A stretch of DNA of 64,000 nt from Theristus sp. LFF4_11. Taxonomy: Eukaryota; Nematoda; Chromadorea; Monhysterida; Xyalidae. The position numbers were made by a program, and so were the translations under genes. How positions within the stretch are numbered: the stretch's first letter is position 1; each line of letters opens with the position of its first letter. The stretch is taken from the NCBI GenBank assembly GCA_030248135.1, contig JASANC010003403.1, forward strand, positions 1-64,000. The letters are read 5' to 3'. Below are positions 24,162-36,600 of this stretch, piece after piece. Under the pieces are notes generated by a model. The model saw only the letters and a list, made by a program, of their open reading frames with translations. It did not search any database and was not told where the DNA came from.

Positions 24162-27100
24162 GGTAAGATTGTGTCACCACCCAACAGGATAAAAACAGTA
24201 ATTCGTCAGCTTATCTTTTTAGCAACTCAACTGTATTCAAGAGGGAGCTTTATTGAAACAAAAAGATGCATTACATACAGCATGTCTTGTAGACCTTGCT
24301 CATGAATTGTTTGTTCACAATTGTTACGTTAACGAGCAGTTGAGCATGGTTCAAAACTGCTCTTTCCTCTTCTTTTTCAAGCAAATCAACAAACATACGA
24401 ATAAATGAATGGCATACCACATACATGCGCAAGACTAAATCTTTCAAATAAGTTATGCGCAATAAATCAAACAAAAATCTGAATCTGAAACAAATGATCG
24501 AATATTGAATCTATGCCTTTTTACATAGTTGAAATGCGGTGTCTCTTTAGCTGAAGAATTAATGCAATGCTACACAAGAGTTGCGTTGCCTTGATGTAAT
24601 AGTATAGTACGTCTTCTTGTTTTTGTGAATTACAAAAGCTGGTAGTTTAGATACTGTTGTGGTTGGTGGTTTGATTGGGATGAGCTAAGCAGCTTAGCGC
24701 GGAGCCCAGCAACACACATACATACATGTTGCATATTGCCTTGGTGTCTAAGTGTGAAATGAAAAATACGTTGGCATTGGATACATGGTTTTGGCTATGT
24801 TTTGTCTATTGGTCTTTTCGCACATTCCAGATAAATCTGCTTTACAATAGCTGTTACACAATATACAGGGATACAATATACAAAATTTGTGTTTTCCAGT
24901 TTTTTGTTTAGCACGGTGAAGCCGTTCAAGATTTCTGGTTGAAAAATAATCGAAATCTTAGCTGAACCTTCTAAAGTAATTCGTTAAATTTTTTATTGAA
25001 ATGCCTAAACGGTTGCCGAGTTATAACGCCTCAAACTTGGTATCACTACTTATGGACAACCCTGTAGTTTCATGCACAAAGAATACGTTACCATATGAGT
25101 GATGTGCTAGGTTTTTGGTGCTCTATTATTTTGCAATTCAGTATCAAATTATTAAAACGAAACCCGATCGTGATTGTGGTTTAGACGTGAAAATGGAACT
25201 ACTTCGATTTTTAAAACCAATGATTTGCAGTCCTTTTGCTCTGAAATTGGAATGAAAAATTTGAAGAAAGCAATTATTATGTATTATTTTCTTTGGTGAT
25301 GGATATCAATGAGAAGTGCTCGATTTGTCATGTTTTTTCATTCCGTTTTTCAGGAAAAGGCAAAATACCCTGAACTTTAGATGCAAATAACTGGGTTCCT
25401 GAGTCGGAATCTGAAACTGAAAAAACAACAGTTCAGTAAAAAACACCAGTTGATTCAGTTGCCGCCAGAAAATAGTGTTCATCAAAAAGCTTGTTCAAGG
25501 CTGTGCTGGTCAGCGGACATTTTTTGTAACACGTTTGCGCAAGACGCAGCTGCTTTGTTTATTGCGGTAAAGAGGGGATTGGAGCAAGAAGACGCATACC
25601 ACCCACACACCTGTCCCCAAAAGGTTATGTAATATCAAATGTGGTAAATTTTGTTTTCTATGGTCGTCGTCGTTAATTGGCCATAAAACGATATTATTTA
25701 CGCCACTCACAATCGTCGGTCGACGGATTTACGTTCGCTTAATGACAAATGCGATGACCACCCAGGAGGACAGCGTAATATTCTGCGTCTGAAAAACTAC
25801 GTTAGCCATAGGGAAAAATTAGATATTCATGATCGTAGGTTCATGAAGCATGCTGGTGCCCGGTGAGAACGGTTCGTGAGGCTGTGGAAATTGTGGTTTT
25901 TTACTACCAAATAACCTTCAAGGCACCGTAAGACGCCCACAAAGACGTGCATGTGTTATTCTGTAGAAAATAAGTCGGATGTTGAGCTTGGACAACGAAT
26001 AAAAGCCGACAAAAACAGCATCGAGCATAAAAGATGAGTTCAATTGTTGTCTTAACCGTCTGGAAAGGTTGAGACATTAATTTCAATCACCGCTTTGTGT
26101 TTCAGAACAGGTGTTTTGTTGTGAAAAGATTGTCGAATCACAAAAAAACAAGGTTTGTTCGTGGTTATGCTCTGTTAGTGTTGTCATTATGTAATGATTT
26201 TGTTGATGAACACTGCATATGACACTGAATCTGCGAACGTCGGCCGCCGGAAGCAGTCAACGTTTGCCATTGATGTGGATTATAAAAGCTGAAAGCATCG
26301 AATGGCAACTGATGTTCTGTTAGTGACCGTCTATAAACTATACTTGCCAGACTATCGCAAGTGGTTGTCGTCCTTTATGGCGCAAAAAATCCAAATTGTG
26401 ACGCTAATTAGAGTTTACACAATAAACAACGGGAACACGATTTGCAGACAGCCGTGTTCTGTTTCAGCAGATTGTGTTTGTCCATGTTTCCGACCGATAG
26501 TTGTTTGGAAATCGAAACAAGGCGGAAAAGTTTCTCCGTGTTTTTCAGACATTAAGGTCCATTCATGCACTCGCGCACACTGAAGCGCGTTGACGCGCGC
26601 TAACATGAACGTGCGTATGAATGTGCGTATGTTTAAAACTGAAGCGCGCTGACGCTCTGAAGCTGCGCTGTTTTTTGCTTCATGAATGTGTAGCGAAGTG
26701 ACACGCGCTGAAGCGCGTTGACGCGCTTCAACCTAACTCTTGTGTACTCTTATTGTGTACCCTATTCTTCCTATTTACCCGGAACACTGATAACGGTTTC
26801 TTGCATTCACAAATACTGCTATTTGCGTTTTCTTTCCGCAGGTTTTTTACTTCGTCTGGGTTTGATAGTAGCACAGTAAATGAAACTAAGTTTCAATGAT
26901 GGTTTTTCGATTTATGGAAATCGTTCATGTCACACTTGTTTTCTATCTCTGAGATTTGTAGTTTTTGGTTTTCATTTCGTTTTTAATTTTTTGCCAACGG
27001 CCTGCAATTTTATTTAGAACATTCAACACAATAGTCACGCGGATCAGACTGGCAAAAAAGTTAAATGTAAAAGTTAATTTTTTAACACTAAGTTTTGCTC

Positions 27101-28049
27101 AATAATGACCGCACAGACAATAACAAAACGTAAAGCGTAAAGCGTTGTCGTCAGTCGTGACTGAAGCAGTGAAAAAAACTGACTGTTGACTTTTGCTGTG
27201 AAGGGGCAAATGATGCTGAAACATGAACGAATTGAGTCACAAACACTCTCCGTTTCAGTTATGCGGCAAGTGAGGGTCAGTAAGGGCGCCGCATACTCAC
27301 AAACAATGATTGTGAACACAAACGAAGCATCGCAACAGCTAAGAAGTCGAAAAACTTCAAACGTAACATACATATTGAAATCGCACCAGATCTACATGTA
27401 GCAAACGAATGAATTACATTGCTGGTGCGCACAGCATATGCTATTGTAAATGCTATTGTAACAAGCCACAGGCCATTTTGCATTTTTCGTTCTAAGCGTT
27501 ATAAAACAAAATAAAAATGTCAAATGTGAAAAACTTCAACACAAACAAAATTAAACTGACTAAGAAATGTAATCGCAGATGAAGAAAAACATAAATCACA
27601 TGGATTGTGTGAATACAGCAGAGAACAATAAAGTAAAACAAAAAATCCATTGTTTTATGTGTTGAGATTTGAGCTACAGTAGATTCTCTGTAAATTCTCT
27701 GTAATTTCTCTGTCGTCTGTAGTTATTAAAAATGAAGGTAGGCCAGAGATTTCAGAGTAGATATGAAAAAACCTCGTCTGGTAAAAAAAATTAGGTGGTT
27801 GTTTTCAGTTTTTAGCCCAGTATGGTCGTCGCATATATCGGTGTGCAGTCGTACCCGATGAACATTTCTCCAGGAATTTCAATAAGTTGCAATCATCTCA
27901 AACAGCATGAGCCAATTAAAATTTCCATCAAACGAAAAATATGAACAGCAGTTATGATGTGATTTCTAACGCAATATTCATTCATCATTTGTTCCAATAA
28001 TAGATTTTGCAGTATTTTGAGCGGCAGGTTTAGTATACAACCGAACGTA
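24162..28049. other. No gene recognised; presumed 3' flank of the titin-like gene
   Basis: Mostly AT-rich. A plus-strand frame of 83 codons at 25381-25632 has no recognisable domain. A local GC-rich repeat lies near 26580-26735 and is listed separately. Confidence 0.4.
26580..26735. repeat. Short interspersed GAAGCGCGTTGACGCGC repeats
   Basis: Three variants of the unit ACTGAAGCGCG(T/C)TGACGC occur near 26580, 26638 and 26708, separated by GTGCGTATGAATGTGCGTATG and related GC-rich words. Each unit is itself partly palindromic (GCGCGTTGACGCGC). No coding frame follows it. Confidence 0.5.
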
Positions 28050-30685
28050 CTACACTCGACGACTCGGCCCGGCTGTACCTGAACAAAATTGAATAAATTA
28101 AAACAAAACATGAAAGCCAAACAATTTCCAAAGTGTTCTTGTATTTAACACCCTTCATTGACGATTGAAATTAAAAAAAATGATAAAGCCATTAGTTAAA
28201 AATCCATCCGGCCATCCGTTAGTCATTCACAGTTGAAATAAACTGTAAAAAGCTCGGTAGTAGTAGAACGGCTGTGTAACTTAATTTTTTATTTACCGAT
28301 TTAAGACGGCTTTCAGCAGGAGCAATTTGTACTGATTGACAAGGATGCGTTGAACGAAGTTGAAGGCTAATTGCAGCATGATGTAATAGCAGACAAATAC
28401 GATGTACGAGCGCTCGTAAGCTGTAAGTAAACACGCATAAACATGACAAATGAACAAAATGATGAGAAAAACAATAACTAAACATAGCTCAGCACCCGTT
28501 CTAACCTTTTTTAAAACTCAAATAAAGATACACTTGGTAACTGAAAAAGTCATGTGCATGAAACTCACTGTTAGCCAAAATAAATAAACAATATACATTA
28601 ACGTGCTGAATGAAGGTAAACTAATAATAATAATGGGTTCGAAACGAAATTATAGTTAACAAAATATGCATGACCAAATTTCATACTGAACTCATTCGAT
28701 TTATCTCGTATAGCTTAGTTTATTAATAGTCTTGATGTGTAAGACTTAGTCTCGATTTATAACTTTAGTATTTATCTCGTTAAGCCATTAACAGTTGAGC
28801 GAGCCCTCGTTTTTCCAATAGCTGAGAACAAATAAACAGAACAGAACATGCGCAACTCACTGGTGACCGTCAACACACAGGCGCAGGTAGCCGTGCCGTA
28901 TGCGTTCACAGCTCTGCACTCGTAGCGACCGGCGTCCTCCGGAAACACGTCAGCCACGGTCAGTCGACACTCTCGCCCGTCGCGATCATGCCGAAAGCCG
29001 GCGCTGTTCTTCACCTCGACACCCTCGTGCAACCACGTGATATCGATTGGCTCATCACCTGCAACAAAACACTTTCTAGTCAACCACAAATAACCTTTCT
29101 ATTCGATCGTGTCAGACCGAAATGCTGTCATCGGGCTTTAAAACATCCGCGTGTTGTGTGCGGTAACCGGTAACCCGGACACCCTGTTTGGGCGATTCCT
29201 CTGTGGTTTAAAAAATACCTTAAGTTTTGAATCAATCTAAATAAAACTCTGGTGCTTGTACATAAGAAAACGACGTTGTCAAAGCAAATGACTTATCGGT
29301 ACGACACATGTTCGAATGAAGCTATGATACACGTTCAGAATATCGTTGTTATAAATCCCATAGAACTTCTGTAAAAATCAACGCAAGAAATGACACTGAC
29401 CTTGTTCAATAGTGGCGATAAGCGTCACCGATTGACCGTCTTTGCACAATTTATCAGTGAATGTCTCCTGGTTGAACTTCGGCGCCGCAGTGCTCGATGT
29501 CATAACGGCCGACGCTTGAGCAACCACATCGAAACGCATTGATGTACGAGCTTCCCCTGTATTTGTTTTGAAATGGTTAATGACCTACATATTGCTGTGT
29601 TCTTGGAATTCTCACCTGCACAGTTCTTTGCAATGCAAGTGTATCGTCCTGTGTTCTGCAGTCGACATGGCGAAAACTTCAGCGTAGCGCATTCGCCGTC
29701 GTAGCTGAGCATGACACCGTGACCTGGAATCAACGGTCGCTTGTCGTGCTGCCAATCGATCGCCGGGGATGGATATGCTTCAACGCTGCACTCGACTGAC
29801 ACTGTTTCACCGTCGGTCGCCTGTGTAATTAAGGATGTTTCATCTTCATGATTGTCTCACCAATTGTCTAATAATTGTCTCACTATTGATTTTTGTTATG
29901 AAAGATCACAAAATATTATTGATTCATTCGTGTTACCTGCAGTTTGCCGGGTAACACTTCGATGAAGTGCGGTTGCTTGATTTCCTTGCTTCGACGTCGA
30001 TGTTGACTGGATGTCGGATCGGCGACACGTGACACCTCGACCTCGCATGTCACCACTGCCATGCCGTGCACATTCGTTGCGATGCTGTTATAAAAGCCTG
30101 CGTCTGCATCCGACACGTGATGTACCTGCGTTGATTCAGTTCATGTGAAACACAACGACACACTGTGTTGGATAGAATTATGAAGACATACAGAAATGTA
30201 TAATTACTGCATTGTATATACCTCAAGATAGTAGAAGTCACCGTCATTGTAAATGCTGTACTTATTGCCGGTTTCCAATAGTGTCCCATTTTTGTCCCAC
30301 ACGACCTGTGCAAAGTTGAACACATTTAATGAATATTTGAAAGAAATGAAATTGCTTAGAAAACACCACACAGACGAACACCCACACACCTCTGGTAATG
30401 GGTTTGCCGAAATAGCAGCCTTTAATCGGAGTGATTTGTATTCTTCGATGGACTTTTTAGGCCTTGGTTTGACGAGGAATTTTGGTGAACATTGTTTGGC
30501 ATTCCGCTGCGCGATCAATACTCGAATCTCATCAATAGCTATAAAGACGTTAATTCAGTTAATTTAACAGTGGAAGTAAAAAAAGACATAGTGCAAAAGT
30601 AACTGAAGCGCACTTTTTGGTTCGCGTGTAGATGACGATTCGGACGTCGTTCGCTTTTCGCCTGACGTTCCTTGTCTTCGTTGGC
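28050..30685 (-). other. Titin-like gene: last three Ig domains and C-terminus
   Basis: Exons 30685-30614 and 30538-30390 (linker, then SPKFLVKPRPKKS), 30305-30222, 30125-29937, 29820-29616, 29556-29401, 29058-28861 and a 29-nt terminal exon 28078-28050. Cores include LPEVVWDKNGTLL, AYPSPAIDWQHDKRPL with RYTCIAKNCAG, and PIDITWLHEG with RYECRAVNAYG. The last exon adds STAGPSRRV and a stop after a 782-bp intron. Reading through the donor at 28861 would instead stop at 28772, so the exact end is less certain than the Ig domains. Confidence 0.8.
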
Positions 30686-33600
30686 CTGAAATCAAAAAAT
30701 GCATCCTACAACTCTTGTATATAACCTTTTAATCAACTATATACCAAGGTCAGCCCAGCAATCTATTTGGTACGCTTTTCAATGATAATTTTGGTTTGTA
30801 AAAGTTGTCGTTGTCGAACACCTTTGCGGAACGCTGCTCGTTGGAATCGACTGTGCCGTTCAGTCTGATCGAACGTGGCCTCATTTGTGTTCGGATGCGT
30901 TGTGTCCACTACAAAGTCACCGGCTAATTCTTTAATTAGACTTCGAAACGTGGATACAGATGTGGTCGTGGACGTGGTGCAGTTGGACGGTTTTCGTTCA
31001 AGGCCACGACATTCGGCAGTTGTCGCGCTGCTGCTGGCCTCGGCGTCGCTGGTTTGTTGCCATGCGTCTTGCGCTTCTTGTGTTTGATTCACAGTTATCA
31101 ACGTGTGACTGAGGAATACATCTAGCAGCACCTGATTAAAATCGATGGAATCGTTGTGTTGAGCAATCAATATTTTGTTGCGTCGCTCATTGTATGTTCG
31201 ATCATCTTCAACCGACGATGCTTCGCCTGTCGCTGCACCGTGGCAGAACACTGCGTTGATACGCGCAGGCTGTGCTCTCGGTTCAACCTTTTCTGGTTGC
31301 TTCAGCTCAGCCTTTTGAGTTTGTTGACTTTGTTGATTCTTCTGCGGTATTCCTTGATCATTCTGCGAATTTTCCAGGTTTTGATGAACGTGGTGGCTTT
31401 GATCAGAGTCCTGGATCTTCGCTGTGATCTGTCGACTTCCCTCTGGGTGTTGTTGATTCTTTTCTTGAGCAGTAAGCCTAATCTGTGCATTCTGCTGATT
31501 TTGGTCATTTTGTTTTCTTGAATGAAGTTTCTGTTGCTCTTGCTGAAAGGGGTTTTGGTCCTTCTGACATTGCTGCGCTGTCTTTTGTTGATTTTGTTGC
31601 GCCTTTGAGTTTTGTTGAAGTTGTTGTTGTTGTTGTTGACTTTGTTGTTTTTGGATTTGAGCCTGCGATGTTTGCGGCTCATTTTTCGGTCGCTGTTGAT
31701 TTTGTTGATTTTGTTGCCTTATCAGTCGTTGTTGTTGTGTTCTCAGACGCTGTTCGTAAATAGATGTCATGGCTGTTTTTAGAGTCATTTTTGAAACAGC
31801 CTGTTGTGCTTTTTGTGCGCAGTTTCACTGCGGCGCATATAATTCAGATGCAATGCCGCTAAATTTTGTACAATTTCGCTAAAAAAGCTAAAAGCGACTG
31901 TAAGTCACTAAGCTTTCACCAAAAATAGAAGAATGTCACAATTTTTGAATGAAGATGCCGGAAAACACATCGAGGACTATGATAAAGTTGGGTTTGTCAA
32001 AGTTCAACAGAAAACCACACAGCTGCGTTCACGGATTGTCACACACGCTGTGTTGGATGGAGCAAACGCGTGTCATCAATCGCTGAAAGGGCATTACACA
32101 GCGAAATGTTCGAGACAAACCAGGGGACGACAACATACACACACGCTGAGCAAATACAATATGTCCACGACGGTCCAAATGGCATATGGATCCTCGCACA
32201 TATTGATACATAGGCCCGTTCTCTCTGTCGCGGAAAATTTTAAATGTAGTGTGTTGAGAACAAGTAAAACTGGATCACACACCAGCTTAGAACCGTGAAA
32301 AAAGCAGCAATATCTTTAAGCTTATTCTCAGTTTTAGTGTTGCCGTTTTTTTGCCAACGCGCAATAACCGCCAACTGTCGTTTCAAGACAACACTCAGAA
32401 GCGGCTGAGCGATCCCTGAGTTGCTGTGTAAAACATGCGCAAAACTGTGGAGACGAAGGGATACAAACAATCTGCTTATTCCTGTTTTGGCCAACCTTTG
32501 GATATCCATACAATAAAAACAGCAGAATGAAAAACGTTATTCGGAAGCAGGACCACATCCGCTTTACTGTGGAACGCAACCTGGCTGACTGGCACCTAAT
32601 TATGCTACTTTAACTCCACGTGAAAAGTTTGTGGATAAAACGTGTTTTGCATCACTGTTCAGGGTAAAAGTCATTCATCGTTGGTTCGTTAACCCTCCTT
32701 TTTTAAAGTAGGTATCGTAAACTTCACGCTAAAAACAGGGGTCATAAGAAAACACTGTAGGTTTGAAATGCCGGTTTCGTTATTGACAGGAAATGTTGTA
32801 AAAAACCTTTGTACATCTTCGCTGTGTAACAAAACAAAAATGATTGTTCCATATTGGTCTGCAAACTTCAGAAAACGCTTTGCGCGAGCGCAAGCAGTGC
32901 AGACGCTGCACGCATTTAGTTCCACGTTTGTGGCGGTTTAATAAAGTGCTGTCATCAATCGTTCCAGTTGTTCCTAAGTTTGAGCTTTGCAAAGTAGTAA
33001 TAGGACAACCATTAGTAAAATTCTATGTGCACGGAAGCAAAATGAAATAAAGCTTCAGGCAATTAGAAAAGAAGAAAACATACGTTTATAGATTTTCTCT
33101 TTGACGCCGATAGCCACGCTTTCACCTTCGTGCAGTTCAACGTTCTCTAAACCGCGTACAAATGCAGGCGCCATACCATGATGATGATGCGTCTTTGACG
33201 TGCTAGCAACTTGGACGACCTGTCGAAAAATGATCTGATATAAGTCTGAAAGTCTAATGGTTGTAAAGCTTGTGCCATCCAGACGTGGTTTGTCGCTCTT
33301 GTAATTCTAAAATTGGCACAGCCACATTGGTGTGCGCCACTAACATGCTCGTGACGCTGGGCAGTGCGTTTCGCTCGGTGACGCGCTTCCGTGCGCACGT
33401 GCTCCACTTCGACGCCGACGCCAGACGGAGGCAACGCGGCAGCAGCGACGACCGCGGCAGCGCTTTCCTCAGTGATCGCTTGCATCTGCCTTTGTTCCAC
33501 CTCGTCACGCTGTATTTGTGTTGTTTATATCATATGAAGTTACTTTTTTCATACAACAAGAATTCAAGATTTGGTCGCACAATGTGCACAGCTAAATAAA

Positions 33601-36600
33601 CACAACCTTGATCATGGTGGTCCTCTGTTCGACGACCTCCGTGATGCGCAACGTTTTGTCCTCGCGCACCAAAACGCCAAGTGTGATGGCGCCACCTTGG
33701 TAGCAGGTTTGATCCTGAAATCATCAGTTGCTCTGTATTTTTTGAACAACATGAGTTTACTGCCACTCAATTTAGAGTGAAAATGTATTCCAATCCAACA
33801 CACCTGCAATCCTCGCAGAAAGACCGGTGGCCGACCGTGTCTTGTTTTGCCGATTCTCACAGTGCCAGCGGTTTTCACAACGCCATGTGCGTTTCGTGCC
33901 GTGCACGTGTACGTGCCTAAGTCGCTCGGTCGAACGCATTTGATGGTCAGTTGGTATGTGTGCGTACCGTCAAATGAGATCTAAAACGATAGTTTAATAA
34001 AAACTTTAATCAACCCACGGACGTGGCTTACATCAAGGACGTAGCATTTCGACAGACCTCTAAGTTGCGCGACTCGATGATTTCGACGTCGTCTTTGTAC
34101 CAGGTAATGTCCGGCATTGGACTTCCCACCGCTTGGCAGGTCATTGTTACTGAGTCGTCTTGAAGTGTCCAGACATTGTGTAAACATCGAACGAAATGCG
34201 GTGCGCTTGGCTGAGCACCTGGTTTTCAATTTATCCACAGATTAATAACCCGGTTTTGGACCTCGGTACATGTCTTACTAATGTAAGCGTTCAATGGAAA
34301 TCTGCAGTTTAATTTCTGAAAATCGTAGTTCTGTTTGTGAGCGATTGTGCCACTAACCTCCAACTTGAAGATACGCATTTACGACCGCTTGACCGTGTGT
34401 ATTCTCGGCAACGCAGTGATAGTGCCCTTGGTCGGCGACGTTGACGCTCTGACGCACTGCCTCACAGATTCCGCCTCGTTGACTCAAAAGCCAACCTGTC
34501 TTTTCGGACAACACTGCCACTTGATCGAGTCGCTCCACGGTTCGTTGCCATCGTACGCTCGGTTGCGGATGACCTTGAAAAAAAGTGTCGAATAACGTTA
34601 CTGCACTTGTTGAATAACTTAATCAGCCGAAGCTTGAAATGTTTTTGCAGTGAAAATTGACAGCTACAATGTATTTATTGGTTTTTTAAGTATCAGAAAC
34701 GCGCCTGTAACGAGTGCTTCAAAAACAGCAGGTTGGTCTTCAGTAGTGTGCACGTCTGAGGGCGATTGCACAAATTGCGGCGCGTCACCTCTCTGGCGCA
34801 TCTCGCGTTCCGCACGCCCAGCTGTTGTTAGTTGTGACTCAGCTGCAATAAGGGACGAATTCTGTTCGCATGAGCATGAAACCGATTTTCAGTGTGATAT
34901 TTAGCATTTGCCTTCAGTTACTCGAACTTTCGTCACTGAAAACTTCAAAATTTCATACTTTTCACAATCAATTCAATGTCCACGGAGTCTTTGCCATGCT
35001 CGTTTTCAGCAATGCACGCAAAGTGACCGCCATGGCGCTTGTGGTTAACTTCGACGATGCGCATGATGCTTTCGTGACGCTGAGTGACGCTCTGCTCAAA
35101 CTGCTTGGACGTATGTTGAATCTGCATGTTAAGAAAAACATTTGATAAAACTGTGTAGACGGTCCAAAAACTATCCCTCTACTGTGACACGAAAAGTCAA
35201 TATATTCGGTTAATCAGACAACTTTTAACAATTATTCTTAGTCATTCTCACCAATAAAGTTTTTGTTTTGTCAACATCTTTATGACCGAAATGTTGGCTC
35301 AACATTTGAAACACTTACGATTGCGCCGTCGCGCAGCCACGTGTACGTGATCGGTTGTTGGCCGGTAGCTCGGCAGACAAACTCGATGGACTCCTTTTCG
35401 ACGGCCTCCATCACTGGTGCCGGTGAGAGAACGAATCGTGGCGCCTTCTCGGCGGCGATAAGTGAACCACGAATCAGTGTGTCGCTTTCGGCTCCTGTTC
35501 GTTTCTGTTCGTCGATGATGGTTACTGTGGCCTGAAGAACGCAAGAGTAAACTTTATCTTTTGGAGCCCCAGAAAAGTTTCAAGAACCGTTCTCGGTGTA
35601 TGTACAATCAAACCATATAACGCACGTAATTTGGCTTTTGAATTGAAAGGTGGTTGGTTGTACCGCGCTGGTTGGACCAATCAGCGCAATTAGGCAGCCA
35701 ATCAGCTGCCAGTGTATGATGTATGTACAGTTTGACTGTAGGTCGTCAAATGTACCTGTGTTGTTTCGGAGCCGACTGAGTTGCTAGCCGAGCAGATATA
35801 GACACCCGAATGCAACTGCAATTGGCACCGATAGATGGTCAGTACGCACCAGCCATGCGCGTCGAAATTCAGTTTCATGTCGCGCGTTGTTTTCAGTTTA
35901 TGACCGTCCTTCGACCAGACCACCTGAAGTTTTCAATTGATTATCGGAATTGTCCAGCATTTACCAGTCTCGGTTTTCCATCAAAGGTTATCTCTCGACT
36001 GTCAAAAATGCTTTCGTCAACATCACCTGTGCTTCTGGTACGGCTGAAACACGGCACCGTAAAATGATTTCGCTGTCCGAGGCGACGGTCATGTTGCGCA
36101 GTGTCTCTTCAAAAACGGGCGCCTGTTTGTCGGTCGGTTCAAGCACGCAAATGTCGCAGTGCGTCTCGGCGGAGCCATACTGATTGGAGACGACGCATTT
36201 GTAGACGCCCGTGTCGGTGAACATTGCCGAGTGCAGCACCAAACGGTAGGCGCCGTGTTTGCTGGCCAGCAGCTCGATTCGACCTTTGCTACTGAAATGC
36301 ACCGATGATATGCAAAAATACAAAAATGCATATTTGGTTTGGAGTATAGCTTTGATAATGGGAGTAGAATTGAACTGTGATTTAGATTAAAAAATGCGCG
36401 CAATATGTAATTGTTTCGAAACGGTGACTGTTTTTGGTACAAAATGAAATTTAGCGAACCGTATTCTTTCACCATTGCGATACCAGCTGACTTTACCAAG
36501 TGGAGCAGCCGGAATTCGGCAAGTGGCGGTCACTTCTTGCCCTGCGGTCACGGTGTGATTACGCAGCGGCACTGTCACCTTGGAAATGATAATCGGTTGT

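Noticed and set aside
30763..31788. Gln-rich frame as a separate single-exon gene
   Set aside because: Both ends fit phase-1 splicing to Ig exons, so an interior exon of the titin-like gene explains it better, though a separate start is not excluded.
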